From Rs1 sp029027825 (GTDB lineage Bacteria > Pseudomonadota > Gammaproteobacteria > Pseudomonadales > Balneatricaceae), in contig CP093399.1 in the NCBI GenBank assembly GCA_029027825.1, positions 4,728,814 to 4,792,813 of the forward strand: 64,000 nucleotides of DNA. The letters are read 5' to 3'. Position 1 is the first letter of the stretch. Every line of letters starts with the position of its first letter. Position numbers and translations under genes: made by a program. A model generated the notes under the pieces. It worked only from the letters and a program-made list of their open reading frames with translations. It searched no databases and had not been told where the DNA came from. This document shows, one piece after another, positions 9,458 to 18,469 of the stretch.

Positions 9458-10234
9458 ATGTCTGAAAAGCTGCCAATCAGAATTCGTTCATCAGAAATGA
9501 AAAATGAGGTTCAGTTTGCCACTTGGGTATTGCCTGAAGTGGGGAGCAGCCATGTGATTGGTCTGCATACCAAAGAAGATTCTGTCGTTGTTGAAGATCC
9601 AGATGTAACAGTGCTTGAAGATGAAGTTGATTCCGCGGCGCATATGACATTGGCTGAAATAGAGGTGATTCGCGAGCAGGCCTATGAAGAAGGTTTTACA
9701 AAAGGTCGGGAAGACGGTAAAGTTTTTGGTGAAAAAGAAGGTGAGCAAAAAGGTCTGCAGCAAGGTTTAGAAAAAGCTCAGCAAAAAATTACTGATCAGA
9801 TGGCGCTATTGCAGCTGGCCATTGACTCCCTACAAGATCCCCTTGAGCAGCAACGCCAAAAAATTACCGAATTATTGGTCGAAATGGTAGAGCATGTATC
9901 CGCTGCAGTGATTGATTTTGAGGTTAAAGCAAACCCAGAAATCGTGGTGAAAGCCTTTAGTAAAGCTTTAGAAATACTACCTAAGCAAGCCGATGAAGTG
10001 ACTATAAACATCAATCCCGCAGATCGCGACCTAATTGAAGATGCTATATCGAGGAAAAACTCTCATTGGCAAGTTGTGCCCGACGATGATATTTCGCAGG
10101 GTGGCTGCACGATAAAAACCGGCGCTAGCTTAATCGATTTTCAATTAGATAGCCGCTTTCAAGATGTGGTTGAAGAGCTGTATAAAAGGCTCGATGAAAG
10201 TCCGCTGGATTTACTAGCGGCTGACAATGATTAA
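9458..10234 (+). CDS. fliH: flagellar export apparatus protein FliH
   Basis: Cytoplasmic stator-like regulator of the FliI ATPase, 258 aa. The central part (about 85-115) is rich in GxxxG-like repeats (EEGFTKGREDGKVFGEKEGEQKGLQQGLE), a hallmark of FliH and of type III secretion SctL proteins. The C-terminal half resembles V-ATPase subunit E/FliH (LLVEMVEHVSAAVIDFEVKANPEIVVKAFSKALEILP, then QGGCTIKTGASLIDFQLDSRFQDVVEEL). It lies 80 bp after fliG and 49 bp before fliI, in the expected order. Confidence 0.93.
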   Translation: MSEKLPIRIRSSEMKNEVQFATWVLPEVGSSHVIGLHTKEDSVVVEDPDVTVLEDEVDSAAHMTLAEIEVIREQAYEEGFTKGREDGKVFGEKEGEQKGLQQGLEKAQQKITDQMALLQLAIDSLQDPLEQQRQKITELLVEMVEHVSAAVIDFEVKANPEIVVKAFSKALEILPKQADEVTININPADRDLIEDAISRKNSHWQVVPDDDISQGGCTIKTGASLIDFQLDSRFQDVVEELYKRLDESPLDLLAADND

Positions 10235-10283
10235 TTAATCTAGCAAAATTACTGAGTCGGGTTATTGACTGACTCAGGATTGG

Positions 10284-11648
10284 ATGACTGCTTTGACTCT
10301 ACTTAAAAAAATCAAATCACTAAACACTTCTTTCACTCCCCCCGTACCTAAAATTGAAGGCTATATCGTGCGCTTGATTGGCATGACTATCGAGGCGCGT
10401 GGTCTGGAAGTTGCCATCGGTGATAACTGTCAAATAATTCTTGATGCAGACAGTGGTATCGAAGCCGAAGTGGTGGGCTTCTCCGGAGACAGTATTTTTT
10501 TGATGCCCCTGCAGCCAGTTGAAGGCTTAGTTGCTGGAGCGCGAGTAGTGCCGCTAGGTGCCGCGCGCGAAGTGCCAGTTGGCAATGGTCTGCTGGGTCG
10601 GGTAATTAACGGAGTCGGCGAGCCTCTGGATTCGCTGGGGCCGTTAGATGTTGAAAAGCGGGTGTCTTTGAGTGGTGAGGCAATCAACCCATTAGATCGC
10701 TACCCCATCAGCGAGCCGTTAAATGTTGGTATTCGCGCTATTAATGCGCTGCTTACCGTCGGTAAGGGGCAACGAATTGGCTTGTTTGCTGGTTCAGGTG
10801 TCGGAAAATCAGTGCTTTTGGGAATGATGACCCGCGCCACGGATGCGGATATAACGGTAGTGGGGCTGATCGGTGAGCGTGGTCGAGAAGTTAAAGAATT
10901 TATTGAGCACAACTTGGGTGCTGAGGGAATGGCCAGGGCCGTGGTGGTTGCTTCGCCCGCTGATGACTCTCCACTGATGCGACTCAGAGCTTCGCAGCTC
11001 TGTACCCGGATTGCTGAATACTATCGCAGCCAGGGGAAAAGCGTGCTGTTATTGGTTGATTCTTTAACGCGCTACGCACAAGCGCAGCGTGAAATAGCTC
11101 TGGCGATAGGCGAGCCTCCAGCCACCAAGGGTTACCCACCTTCGGTATTTTCAAAATTACCTAAGCTGGTGGAAAGGGCAGGTAATGATGCGGAAGGTAA
11201 AGGCTCAATCACCGCCTTTTATACAGTGCTCACCGAAGGGGATGATCAGCAAGATCCAATCGCCGATGCCGCGCGGGCCATTTTAGACGGCCATATAGTC
11301 TTATCCAGATCGCTAGCTGAACAAGGGCATTATCCCGCAATCGATATAGAGGCTTCTATTAGCCGTGCAATGCCGCAGATAGTTGATGAACAGCATTTAG
11401 CTGCCGCTATGCGCTTTAGACAATTAATGTCAAAATATAGTCAGAATGAGGACTTAATTGCGATTGGTGCCTACGTTGCTGGCAGCGATCCTGATACCGA
11501 TAGCGCGATTAGTTCAATGCCTACTATGCGCAAATTTTTACAGCAGGGATTAAAAGAATCGGTAGGCTTAAAAGAGAGTAAAAACTGGTTAAATATAGCG
11601 CTGCAACCAGTTGATCCGGTAGTCGGAACCGTCGGTAATTTACAGTGA
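10284..11648 (+). CDS. fliI: flagellum-specific ATPase FliI
   Basis: Hexameric ATPase that delivers export substrates to the flagellar type III gate. It is 454 aa, family length. Walker A AGSGVGKS is at 169-176, Walker B LLLVDSLTRYAQ near 255-266, and the F1-beta-like signature GEPPATKGYPPSVFSKLPKLVERAG follows. The stop overlaps the GTG start of fliJ by four bases (GTGA). Confidence 0.97.
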   Translation: MTALTLLKKIKSLNTSFTPPVPKIEGYIVRLIGMTIEARGLEVAIGDNCQIILDADSGIEAEVVGFSGDSIFLMPLQPVEGLVAGARVVPLGAAREVPVGNGLLGRVINGVGEPLDSLGPLDVEKRVSLSGEAINPLDRYPISEPLNVGIRAINALLTVGKGQRIGLFAGSGVGKSVLLGMMTRATDADITVVGLIGERGREVKEFIEHNLGAEGMARAVVVASPADDSPLMRLRASQLCTRIAEYYRSQGKSVLLLVDSLTRYAQAQREIALAIGEPPATKGYPPSVFSKLPKLVERAGNDAEGKGSITAFYTVLTEGDDQQDPIADAARAILDGHIVLSRSLAEQGHYPAIDIEASISRAMPQIVDEQHLAAAMRFRQLMSKYSQNEDLIAIGAYVAGSDPDTDSAISSMPTMRKFLQQGLKESVGLKESKNWLNIALQPVDPVVGTVGNLQ

Positions 11649-12100
11649 AAAAAAAGCGCTCCGCAAGACTCTCGGTAGTGATGGATGTAGAGGAGAGGAA
11701 AAAAAAAGAGGCGGACAAGTTTTTAGCAGACCACATTAAGCGTGTCGAAAATGACAAAGTTCAGCTTGCGCAGCTGGAAAATTATTTGACCGAGTACCAA
11801 GCAGAGTATCAAGTTAATTGTAAAAAAGGGATAAGCGTTCAGCAGCTGACAAGTTATCAGGCGTTTATGATAAAAATCGGCAAGGTCATCCAGCAGCATA
11901 AAGAGTCAATGAAAATTAATATTGAACAATTAGCGGGTGTGAGAGTATATTGGTCAAAGATTTATGCTCGGCGCAATGCTATCGGCTCTTTAATTAGCAA
12001 AATTAAAAATCAAGAAGTAGAGGCGGAAGAAAAATCACTGCAAAAAATGATTGACGAGGCCTCGCTCTTAAAACTCAGTAGAAACCCGAAAAAATTATAG
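11645..12100 (+). CDS. fliJ: flagellar export protein FliJ
   Basis: Small (151 aa), lysine- and glutamate-rich protein predicted to be nearly all coiled coil, as expected for the FliJ stalk that sits in the FliI hexamer and contacts FlhA. FliJ is weakly conserved, so the call rests on size, composition and position directly after fliI. The GTG start overlaps the fliI TGA. About 100 bp of AT-rich sequence separates it from fliK, where a new sigma-54 promoter begins. Confidence 0.88.
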   Translation: MKKKRSARLSVVMDVEERKKKEADKFLADHIKRVENDKVQLAQLENYLTEYQAEYQVNCKKGISVQQLTSYQAFMIKIGKVIQQHKESMKINIEQLAGVRVYWSKIYARRNAIGSLISKIKNQEVEAEEKSLQKMIDEASLLKLSRNPKKL

Positions 12101-12178
12101 TATTTGAGCCATTCAACTCAGTCCAAAAACTGTCTGATCAGTATTCATAACTACTTAAAATATTAATATTTAAAATAT

Positions 12179-12194
12179 TGGCATCTATTTTGCA
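12179..12194 (+). promoter_or_regulatory. sigma-54 promoter of fliK
   Basis: TGGCATCTATTTTGCA fits the sigma-54 consensus, with 10 bases between GG (12180-12181) and GC (12192-12193). The predicted transcription start near 12205 lies only about 25 bases before the fliK ATG. It rules out the in-frame TTG at 12200 as a start on this transcript. Confidence 0.85.
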
Positions 12195-12229
12195 GTGTAT
12201 TGATATTTACCTATTTATGGAATATGACG

Positions 12230-14314
12230 ATGGCAGCATCAATATCACCAATATCTATAGCAGCGCCCGCTGAGTTAATAGCTCCCCAAGCGGCGACCGC
12301 TAGCGCTTCTAGTCAAAAGAAAGGTGCTTTTAAATCGGAATTGAATCATGCCTCTAACAATGTGCAAAAAAAGCATCAAACTTCCTCAAAAGCTGTTGAT
12401 CAGTCCGTAGGTCAGAAAAAAAGTGTAGAAAATTCAAAAGCTAAGTCATCTGAAGTAAATGCTTCTGAAAATTCTAAAAGTCCAGTTAATGCCAACTTAC
12501 AAGATAAAAATATTATTGCTGATCAAGCTGATCACACTGCAAGTAGCACAGAAAATCCTCAAACTCAGCCAGTACATCAAGAGACAGTTGCTACCGATAA
12601 AGAAGGTGAATTAGAGCGTGAAAATGTCGGCGCAGAGGGACAGTCGTTGCCGTCAAGTGGCGAAATATTGCCGCAAAACATCTCAGTGGCACTTCCCCCT
12701 GTCGTTGACTTGGCGAGTGTGCAACAAGTTAGTCAAATTCCTGTAGTAGTGCCAAGAGCAGTGCCAACAGTAGTGCCATCAAGTGCTGCTCATGGGACAG
12801 CAGCTGATCAAATTTTAGCTGTACTGACGACCGGAGAGAAAGCTCAGGCAATTCCCGCTCAAATCAATCAATCCCAAGCAGTGCCAACTTCTGTTCAGCC
12901 GGTTTTGGCTGCGCCGCTTGCGGGCGAAAAAATAGCGACCAATAAACCACTATCTGGCCCGCAGCCGACCCCTAGCGGGAGCACCAACACAGTAGCGACC
13001 CAGGGCAGTAATGAAGCTAGTGTTAGTCGGTCTGATCTAGCCAAAAACAGCGCGGTCGATGTGGCGGATAAGCCCATAAGTGCTGGTAAAAATACAGCTG
13101 AGATCATACCTGCAGTGGTCCAACCTACTGTTCAGCGTGAGCAAAATTCGGCTGTAGAAGTTGTTGAAAAATCAACTGCAATGAAGCTAAGTAGTGCTGC
13201 GCTCGCGGAGCGGGAAACAGTAACTCAACGCGGCGCTAATAACTTACCAGGAGAAGTTAAAGCCGATCCAGTAGTTGCTACTAGCAAGGATATCATCGGT
13301 CAAAAAACGGTTGCTGTATCAACGGATACTGTTAATCCACAAAAAATAGAGACTGCTGCAAGTCAGACCTCTGAAGTTAAAGCTGACAGCCAAATGTCAG
13401 CAGTGGTCACAGCAGCGCATGATAAACAGCAGGGCGAAGTTGTTGCCAAAGCAGAAGTTGTTACACCTACTATGGGCATTTCTGATCTTAAACCTGTAGA
13501 ACCTAAAGTAACAAACGCTGCTATAGCAGCTGCAGTGGCAAATAATAAAGATGAACAGCGAGGGCGTAGCGAAAAACCAATAGCCAATGAGTTTGCGGTA
13601 AATAGTGCAAGTACTGAAGTAAAGAAATCAATCCCGACGGTTAGTCAGTCGATAGGTAATGCCCCGATAACGACTACTCCACAACAGGGGGCTATTGAGC
13701 AAAATATCTCTCTCAATCAAACCTTAGATAAACTACGTGCTGGTGTTGATACTACAATAGTGCAAAAGGAAGACGGCAGTGATGTAAAAACAGCGGCTGG
13801 TAAATCAGCGGCAGCCAGTGAAGTTATTCAGCAACTCTCGCATTTGCAAACTAACTTGCGCACTACTAGCCCGGTACAAATGCAAATGCCCGCCAATACA
13901 CCTCCTACCGCTAGCAATTGGGGGAAAGCGGTGGCTGATAAAGTTTATATTGCCGCCTCACAGAACTTAAGGGTGGCGAATATTCAATTGGATCCGCCTG
14001 AATTAGGCGCTCTGCAGATACGATTGCAAGTAACTGGTCCCGATCAACAGATGACTGTTACCTTTAGCTCCCCGCACGCCTCGGTTAGGGATGTATTAGA
14101 GCAACAGTTACCGAGACTAAGAGAAATGCTAGAAGAGCAGGGGATTAACTTAGGGGAATCTTCAGTTAATGACCAAAATAAACAGAGCGATAGAGATTCT
14201 GAAGCCGCGAAATTAGCTAATGGGCCTGGTTATTCAGAGCACTCAGAGAATAATATTTTAGATAACCCTTTAAATACACAGGGAACTTTATCTCTCGTTG
14301 ATTTCTACGCTTAA
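12230..14314 (+). CDS. fliK: flagellar hook-length control protein FliK
   Basis: Secreted ruler that measures hook length and switches FlhB specificity. The long N-terminal part (to about residue 560) is low complexity, rich in Ala, Val, Gln, Ser and Lys, as usual for FliK. The conserved C-terminal domain has the family core (WGKAVADKVYIAASQNLRVANIQLDPPELGALQIRL, then VTFSSPHASVRDVLEQQLPRLREMLEEQGINLGES). I start it at ATG 12230 (MAASISPISIAAPAE) because GGA lies 9 bases upstream and the sigma-54 start site is near 12205. ATG 12224 is the alternative. Confidence 0.9.
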   Translation: MAASISPISIAAPAELIAPQAATASASSQKKGAFKSELNHASNNVQKKHQTSSKAVDQSVGQKKSVENSKAKSSEVNASENSKSPVNANLQDKNIIADQADHTASSTENPQTQPVHQETVATDKEGELERENVGAEGQSLPSSGEILPQNISVALPPVVDLASVQQVSQIPVVVPRAVPTVVPSSAAHGTAADQILAVLTTGEKAQAIPAQINQSQAVPTSVQPVLAAPLAGEKIATNKPLSGPQPTPSGSTNTVATQGSNEASVSRSDLAKNSAVDVADKPISAGKNTAEIIPAVVQPTVQREQNSAVEVVEKSTAMKLSSAALAERETVTQRGANNLPGEVKADPVVATSKDIIGQKTVAVSTDTVNPQKIETAASQTSEVKADSQMSAVVTAAHDKQQGEVVAKAEVVTPTMGISDLKPVEPKVTNAAIAAAVANNKDEQRGRSEKPIANEFAVNSASTEVKKSIPTVSQSIGNAPITTTPQQGAIEQNISLNQTLDKLRAGVDTTIVQKEDGSDVKTAAGKSAAASEVIQQLSHLQTNLRTTSPVQMQMPANTPPTASNWGKAVADKVYIAASQNLRVANIQLDPPELGALQIRLQVTGPDQQMTVTFSSPHASVRDVLEQQLPRLREMLEEQGINLGESSVNDQNKQSDRDSEAAKLANGPGYSEHSENNILDNPLNTQGTLSLVDFYA

Positions 14315-14817
14315 CTCTATCCTGAATCTGTGGTAGTAGCTGGCTTTCGGGTTCAGGGATTGTTTTTTGCAGGGCTGTCTTTGTTCAAAGTTCGAAGTCG
14401 AGCTGATTTTTTATATATTTATAATGCTGCAGATTTTGCTGATCAACTCTATATAGAGCTCTTGTGTATTGAATGAAATTTGATCGAAAAATTATACTCG
14501 TATAAATATTTCTAACTCTGTGACATCCGTCAATAGTTGTAAAATATAAGGTACTATTTTAAAACTTTCAAATTCTATTTAACTCCTTGAAATTTATCTG
14601 AAATTATATCTTTTCAGACTAGTATAAATTTTCAATTCTAAGTATTTCCCTTTATAATTGATTTAAGCGATCCTTGTCACTGGAAATAGCCTACTATAAT
14701 GAGCTATATTTACGTTTTATAAGGCTTTGTTTTTAATCGATGCTTAGTCTGTATGATACTTAGATAAGTGTATGTATAAAAAAGTAATTTCTACAAGTGC
14801 AATATTAGGGGTATAAA
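14315..14817. other. 503-bp AT-rich intergenic region between fliK and fliL
   Basis: It holds a hairpin after fliK (14321-14357) and otherwise AT-rich sequence without coding signal. No convincing sigma-54 site was found for the fliL operon. A spacing-only match (AGGGATTGTTTTTTGC, 14355-14370) lacks the -24 C and overlaps the hairpin. The fliL promoter therefore remains unplaced. Confidence 0.6.
14321..14370 (+). terminator. probable terminator hairpin after fliK
   Basis: CCTGAATC (14321-14328) pairs with GGTTCAGG (14350-14357, one wobble) around a 21-base loop and is followed by GATTGTTTTTTGC. The large loop weakens the call. The first eight bases also match the ends of the family-2 elements near 46.5-48 kb, but there is no flanking duplication. 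Confidence 0.5.
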
Positions 14818-15327
14818 ATGGCTGACGATAAACCGGCTGACGATTCACAGGAAGCACCTAAAAAATCTAACAAGATGTTAATTATTATCATTGCTGCAGT
14901 TGTGGTGTTACTAGGTGGTGGTGGTGCGGGTTATTTTTTCTTGATGGGATCCGATCCAGCGGAAGAAGAAGTGGTTGAAGAGGTTAGATTGCCAGCGGTA
15001 TACACTAAAATCCGCACTAAAAGTGGCAGGCCTATGTTTGTCGCAACTCTATTATCAGATGATGATCGCGCACATTATCTGCAAGCTTATGTGGTGGCGA
15101 AGAGTAGAGATCCACTCGCAGCTCCAGCGTTAGAAAAGCATATGCCATTAATTGTCTCTAGATTAAATACCATGTTTTCAACCCAGGAATTTGCTAAGCT
15201 AAGCAGCCTTGAAGCTAAGCAGCAATTAAGAAGCGATGCGACCAAATTAATTCAGGGAATACTGAAACAGCGAATTAAAGTGCCGGGTATCGAAGAGGTA
15301 CTGTTTACTAATTTTGTAATGCAATAG
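14818..15327 (+). CDS. fliL: flagellar basal body-associated protein FliL
   Basis: Single-pass inner-membrane protein that surrounds or stabilises stators, 169 aa. It has a short charged cytoplasmic N-terminus, a transmembrane helix at about residues 22-43 (MLIIIIAAVVVLLGGGGAGYFFL), an acidic linker and a stomatin-like periplasmic domain ending in LFTNFVMQ, typical of FliL. It is the first gene of the fliLMNOPQR-flhB block after a 503-bp gap; fliM follows after 61 bp. Confidence 0.93.
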   Translation: MADDKPADDSQEAPKKSNKMLIIIIAAVVVLLGGGGAGYFFLMGSDPAEEEVVEEVRLPAVYTKIRTKSGRPMFVATLLSDDDRAHYLQAYVVAKSRDPLAAPALEKHMPLIVSRLNTMFSTQEFAKLSSLEAKQQLRSDATKLIQGILKQRIKVPGIEEVLFTNFVMQ

Positions 15328-15388
15328 TGGCACTTAACTTTATAATGACCAATAACGAATTAATTAGCCTAGTAAGGCAGATAACTTA

Positions 15389-16372
15389 ATGTCAGTAAAA
15401 GATTTACTTTCTCAAGACGAAATTGATGCTCTGTTACATGGCGCGGATGACAGTGTAGACTCTTCTGTAGATGATGCGGATGATGGTGAAGATGCCGATG
15501 GCGTTCGCGCGTATGACCTAGCCAGTAATGATCGGGTTGTTCGCGGAAGAATGCCCACTTTAGAATTGATCAATGAGCGCTTTGCGCGCAACGCCCGTAA
15601 TAGTATTTACAACTTATTGCGAAGTGCTGCCGATGTGGCCGTTGAAGATGTGCAGTTTTTAAAATACGGCGATTATATTCATACGCTGTATGTCCCCAGT
15701 AGTATGTGTGTGATGAGAGTTGAGCCTTTTAAAGGCGCAGGTCTTTTTATTCTAGATGCCAAGTTGGTGTTTAAACTGGTAGATAATTTTTATGGTGGTG
15801 ATGGCCGGCATGCAAAAATTGAGGGCCGTGATTTTACTCCCACTGAAAACAGATTAGTATTCAAACTGCTGGAATCTTTTTTTAGAGACCTTCGCGATGC
15901 ATGGGAGCCGGTGGTCGCGCTTAAATTTAAGCGTATTGGTCATGAAGTAAACCCCAGTATGGCGAATATGATTAATCAATCTGATGTAGTCGTCGTCAGT
16001 ACTTTTCAGGTCGATCTAGAAAGCGGTACTAGTCAATTCCATATTGTATATCCCTATTCGATGCTAGAGCCGATTAAAGATCTATTAGTGTCTGGCAGTC
16101 AAAAAGAAGAATCTAATGAAGATGAGCGTTGGCAAGAGTCTTTGCAGCGTGAGTTAGTGATGTCAAGTGTTCCATTAAACATGACGATTGCTCAAAGAGA
16201 GGTAACTCTTGCCGATATTATTGAGTTGCGTGAGGGAGATGTTATCCCGGTAGAAATTCCTGAATTGTTAGAGTTAAAAGCCAATCGAGTGCCAATTTTT
16301 ACCTGTAAATTAGGTACATCAAGAGGTAATTTAGCGGTGAAAATAGTGAAAAAAATTGATCATACTGAGTGA
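15389..16372 (+). CDS. fliM: flagellar motor switch protein FliM
   Basis: C-ring protein that binds phosphorylated CheY, 327 aa. The N-terminal CheY-binding motif LLSQDEIDALLHG is at 6-18. The middle CheC-like domain follows from TLELINERFARN. The C-terminal SpoA domain (VTLADIIELREGDVIPVEIPELLELKANRVPIFTCKLG) pairs with FliN. An acidic spacer near 20-40 is usual. fliN follows after 59 bp. Confidence 0.97.
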   Translation: MSVKDLLSQDEIDALLHGADDSVDSSVDDADDGEDADGVRAYDLASNDRVVRGRMPTLELINERFARNARNSIYNLLRSAADVAVEDVQFLKYGDYIHTLYVPSSMCVMRVEPFKGAGLFILDAKLVFKLVDNFYGGDGRHAKIEGRDFTPTENRLVFKLLESFFRDLRDAWEPVVALKFKRIGHEVNPSMANMINQSDVVVVSTFQVDLESGTSQFHIVYPYSMLEPIKDLLVSGSQKEESNEDERWQESLQRELVMSSVPLNMTIAQREVTLADIIELREGDVIPVEIPELLELKANRVPIFTCKLGTSRGNLAVKIVKKIDHTE

Positions 16373-16431
16373 TATTAAATGCGTTGTATAAGTAGTAATT
16401 TGAAACTAAATAGCAGTGGTACGGAGTCAGC

Positions 16432-16869
16432 ATGAGTGATGAAACTGATAATGCAGAAGATCAAGAATCAATGGCTGATGATTGGGCAGCTGCAATGGAA
16501 GAGCAGGGCGGCGATTCGGCAGGGATAGATGTAGATATCGACGACATCAATGCACAGGCGCAGCCGGTGGAGCTGGATGAGCTGAACGATGAGGCAATTC
16601 CACTCGGTGATCCTAAATTAGATTTGATCCTCGATATACCGGTGACCATCTCGATGGAAGTTGGTAGCACTGAAATCGCGATTCGCAATTTATTACAGTT
16701 GAGCCAAGGCTCGGTTGTCGAGTTAGACCGGGTGGCTGGTGAGCCACTGGACGTTAAAGTCAATGGTACTTTGATCGCGCATGGGGAAGTAGTGGTAGTT
16801 AATGATAAATACGGGATTAGATTGACGGATGTGATTAGCCCCCAAGAAAGAATTAAGCGTATACGTTAA
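16432..16869 (+). CDS. fliN: flagellar motor switch protein FliN
   Basis: C-ring base protein, 145 aa. An acidic N-terminal extension of about 60 residues precedes a clear SpoA domain (LDLILDIPVTISMEVGSTEIAIRNLLQLSQGSVVELDRVAGEPLDVKVNGTLIAHGEVVVVNDKYGIRLTDVISPQERI). The stop TAA shares its last base with the ATG of fliO. Confidence 0.97.
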   Translation: MSDETDNAEDQESMADDWAAAMEEQGGDSAGIDVDIDDINAQAQPVELDELNDEAIPLGDPKLDLILDIPVTISMEVGSTEIAIRNLLQLSQGSVVELDRVAGEPLDVKVNGTLIAHGEVVVVNDKYGIRLTDVISPQERIKRIR

Positions 16870-17414
16870 TGTGTAAAAACTATTCCCGGGCTTCATTGGC
16901 CAATATAATAGCACTTTTAATTTACCAGTTTATCGCCATCTTTTACGTTGGATCTGCGCTAGCAACTGAAGTAAAAGTGGCTGATAGTCTCAAAGCTGAG
17001 CTGCTTACACCCAAGCCAATAGGTAGTTCTGTATGGCAAATGGCGCTGGGTTTAGTGGCGGTCTTAGTAGTGATTTTTTTGCTGGCTTGGCTAATGCGTC
17101 GTGTTACAGGCCTACAAAATACTCGCGGTCATATTAAAATAATCAGTGCGATCAATGTCGGTACTCGCGAGAGAGCCGTTTTAATTGAAGTTGCTGGTGA
17201 GCAGCTGTTGTTGGGAGTAGCAGCGGGACGAGTTAACTTATTGCATAAGATCAGCACCCCGATCCCAGCGGCTAAAACCGCTGCTGTCAGTGCAGAAAAA
17301 TCTAAGCTAGATTTCTCTAGCAGTTTACAAAATGCCGTGGAAAAGTTAAAACAAACCTCGATTAATAGCGCCGAAAACAGCACTGATATTAGCACAAATA
17401 AAACCAACAACTAA
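16869..17414 (+). CDS. fliO: flagellar export gate chaperone FliO
   Basis: FliO (181 aa) assists assembly of the FliP ring of the export gate. An N-terminal signal-like segment is followed by a transmembrane helix at about residues 55-76 (WQMALGLVAVLVVIFLLAWLM) and the family's short cytoplasmic domain (GHIKIISAINVGTRERAVLIEVAGEQLLLGVAAGRVNLLHKI). The C-terminal tail is low complexity. One-base overlaps join it to fliN and fliP. Confidence 0.92.
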   Translation: MCKNYSRASLANIIALLIYQFIAIFYVGSALATEVKVADSLKAELLTPKPIGSSVWQMALGLVAVLVVIFLLAWLMRRVTGLQNTRGHIKIISAINVGTRERAVLIEVAGEQLLLGVAAGRVNLLHKISTPIPAAKTAAVSAEKSKLDFSSSLQNAVEKLKQTSINSAENSTDISTNKTNN

Positions 17415-18184
17415 TGACATGTATAGATAGGATTACGCCTTTAATGAGTAAGCTTTTGATAATTAGTTTGGCGCTGTTCTTTCCACAACTACTATTTGCC
17501 GCTGACGTTGGGATACCGGCTGTCAGTTTGTCTATTGCTGAAGATGGCACGCAAAATTATTCGGTGACTATCCAAATTTTAGCATTAATGACAATGCTGA
17601 CTTTCCTGCCGGCAATGGTCATGATGATGACGTCGTTTACCCGGATTATTGTAGTATTTGCTATTCTTAGGCAAGCGATGGGTTTGCAATCGACACCTTC
17701 TAACCAAGTTATGGTTGGCTTGGCGTTGTTCCTATCCTTTTTTATTATGAGTCCAGTGCTGGATAAGGTAAATGCTCTGGCAGTGCAACCTTACCTCAAT
17801 GAACAGCTCGCGCCGCTGGAAGCTGTTAGAGCTGCTGAACAACCCTTTCGGGAGTTTATGTTGGCACAGACCCGAGAGTCAGATTTGAACCTGTTCTTAA
17901 AAATTGCCGACATCCCCGACGTTGATTCAGCCGCTGATGTGCCATTTACCGTACTGGTGCCGGCTTTCGTTACCAGCGAATTAAAAACGGCATTCCAAAT
18001 TGGTTTCATGTTATTTATTCCGTTTTTGGTGATAGACTTGGTGGTCGCCAGTGTATTAATGGCGATGGGAATGATGATGCTATCCCCAGTTATTATCTCA
18101 CTTCCTTTTAAAATAATGCTGTTTGTATTGGTCGATGGATGGGCGATGATTATCGGCACTCTCGCAGCCAGTTTTAAAGTATAA
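17414..18184 (+). CDS. fliP: flagellar export gate protein FliP
   Basis: Pentameric core of the type III export gate, 256 aa. It has a cleavable signal peptide (SKLLIISLALFFPQLLFA), then the conserved ILALMTMLTFLPAMVMMMTSFTRIIVVFAILRQAMG region, FliP signatures (STPSNQVMVGLALFLSFFIM) and the C-terminal LPFKIMLFVLVDGW. ATG 17444 (MSKLLIISL) is an alternative start giving a more usual signal peptide; ATG 17414 overlaps the fliO stop and is kept. Confidence 0.96.
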   Translation: MTCIDRITPLMSKLLIISLALFFPQLLFAADVGIPAVSLSIAEDGTQNYSVTIQILALMTMLTFLPAMVMMMTSFTRIIVVFAILRQAMGLQSTPSNQVMVGLALFLSFFIMSPVLDKVNALAVQPYLNEQLAPLEAVRAAEQPFREFMLAQTRESDLNLFLKIADIPDVDSAADVPFTVLVPAFVTSELKTAFQIGFMLFIPFLVIDLVVASVLMAMGMMMLSPVIISLPFKIMLFVLVDGWAMIIGTLAASFKV

Positions 18185-18193
18185 GGCGGCTCT

Positions 18194-18466
18194 ATGACAC
18201 CCCAGTATGTATTAGATCTTTTTGGCGAAGCATTTTGGACGGTAGTAATGTTGGTCAGTATGATCGTATTACCCAGCTTATTGATGGGATTAGTGATAGC
18301 TACTTTTCAGGCGGCTACCCAAATAAATGAGCAGACGTTGAGCTTCCTACCGCGCTTACTAGTGATTATTTTTGTCATTATGATCATGGGGCCATGGATG
18401 GTGACCAAGCTGACAGACGTCTTTAGATTGATCTTTAGCGCTATCCCCATAGTCATAGGCCTGTAA
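18194..18466 (+). CDS. fliQ: flagellar export gate protein FliQ
   Basis: Two-helix membrane protein of the export gate, 90 aa, exactly family size. It starts MTPQYVLDLFGEAFWTVVMLVSMIVLPSLLMGLVIATFQAATQINEQTLSFLPRL, a near-invariant FliQ pattern. It lies 9 bp after fliP and 3 bp before fliR. Confidence 0.96.
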   Translation: MTPQYVLDLFGEAFWTVVMLVSMIVLPSLLMGLVIATFQAATQINEQTLSFLPRLLVIIFVIMIMGPWMVTKLTDVFRLIFSAIPIVIGL

Positions 18467-18469
18467 GTA

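Noticed and set aside
9491..9763. Antisense open frame in fliH (similar cases in fliI, fliP, rlmN, trmJ, yfgM)
   Set aside because: Codon pattern follows the sense gene and no independent start signal or family match is present.
14355..14370. Sigma-54-like site before fliL
   Set aside because: Spacing of GG and GC is right, but the -24 element lacks C and A/C, it overlaps the fliK hairpin and lies about 450 bp from fliL.
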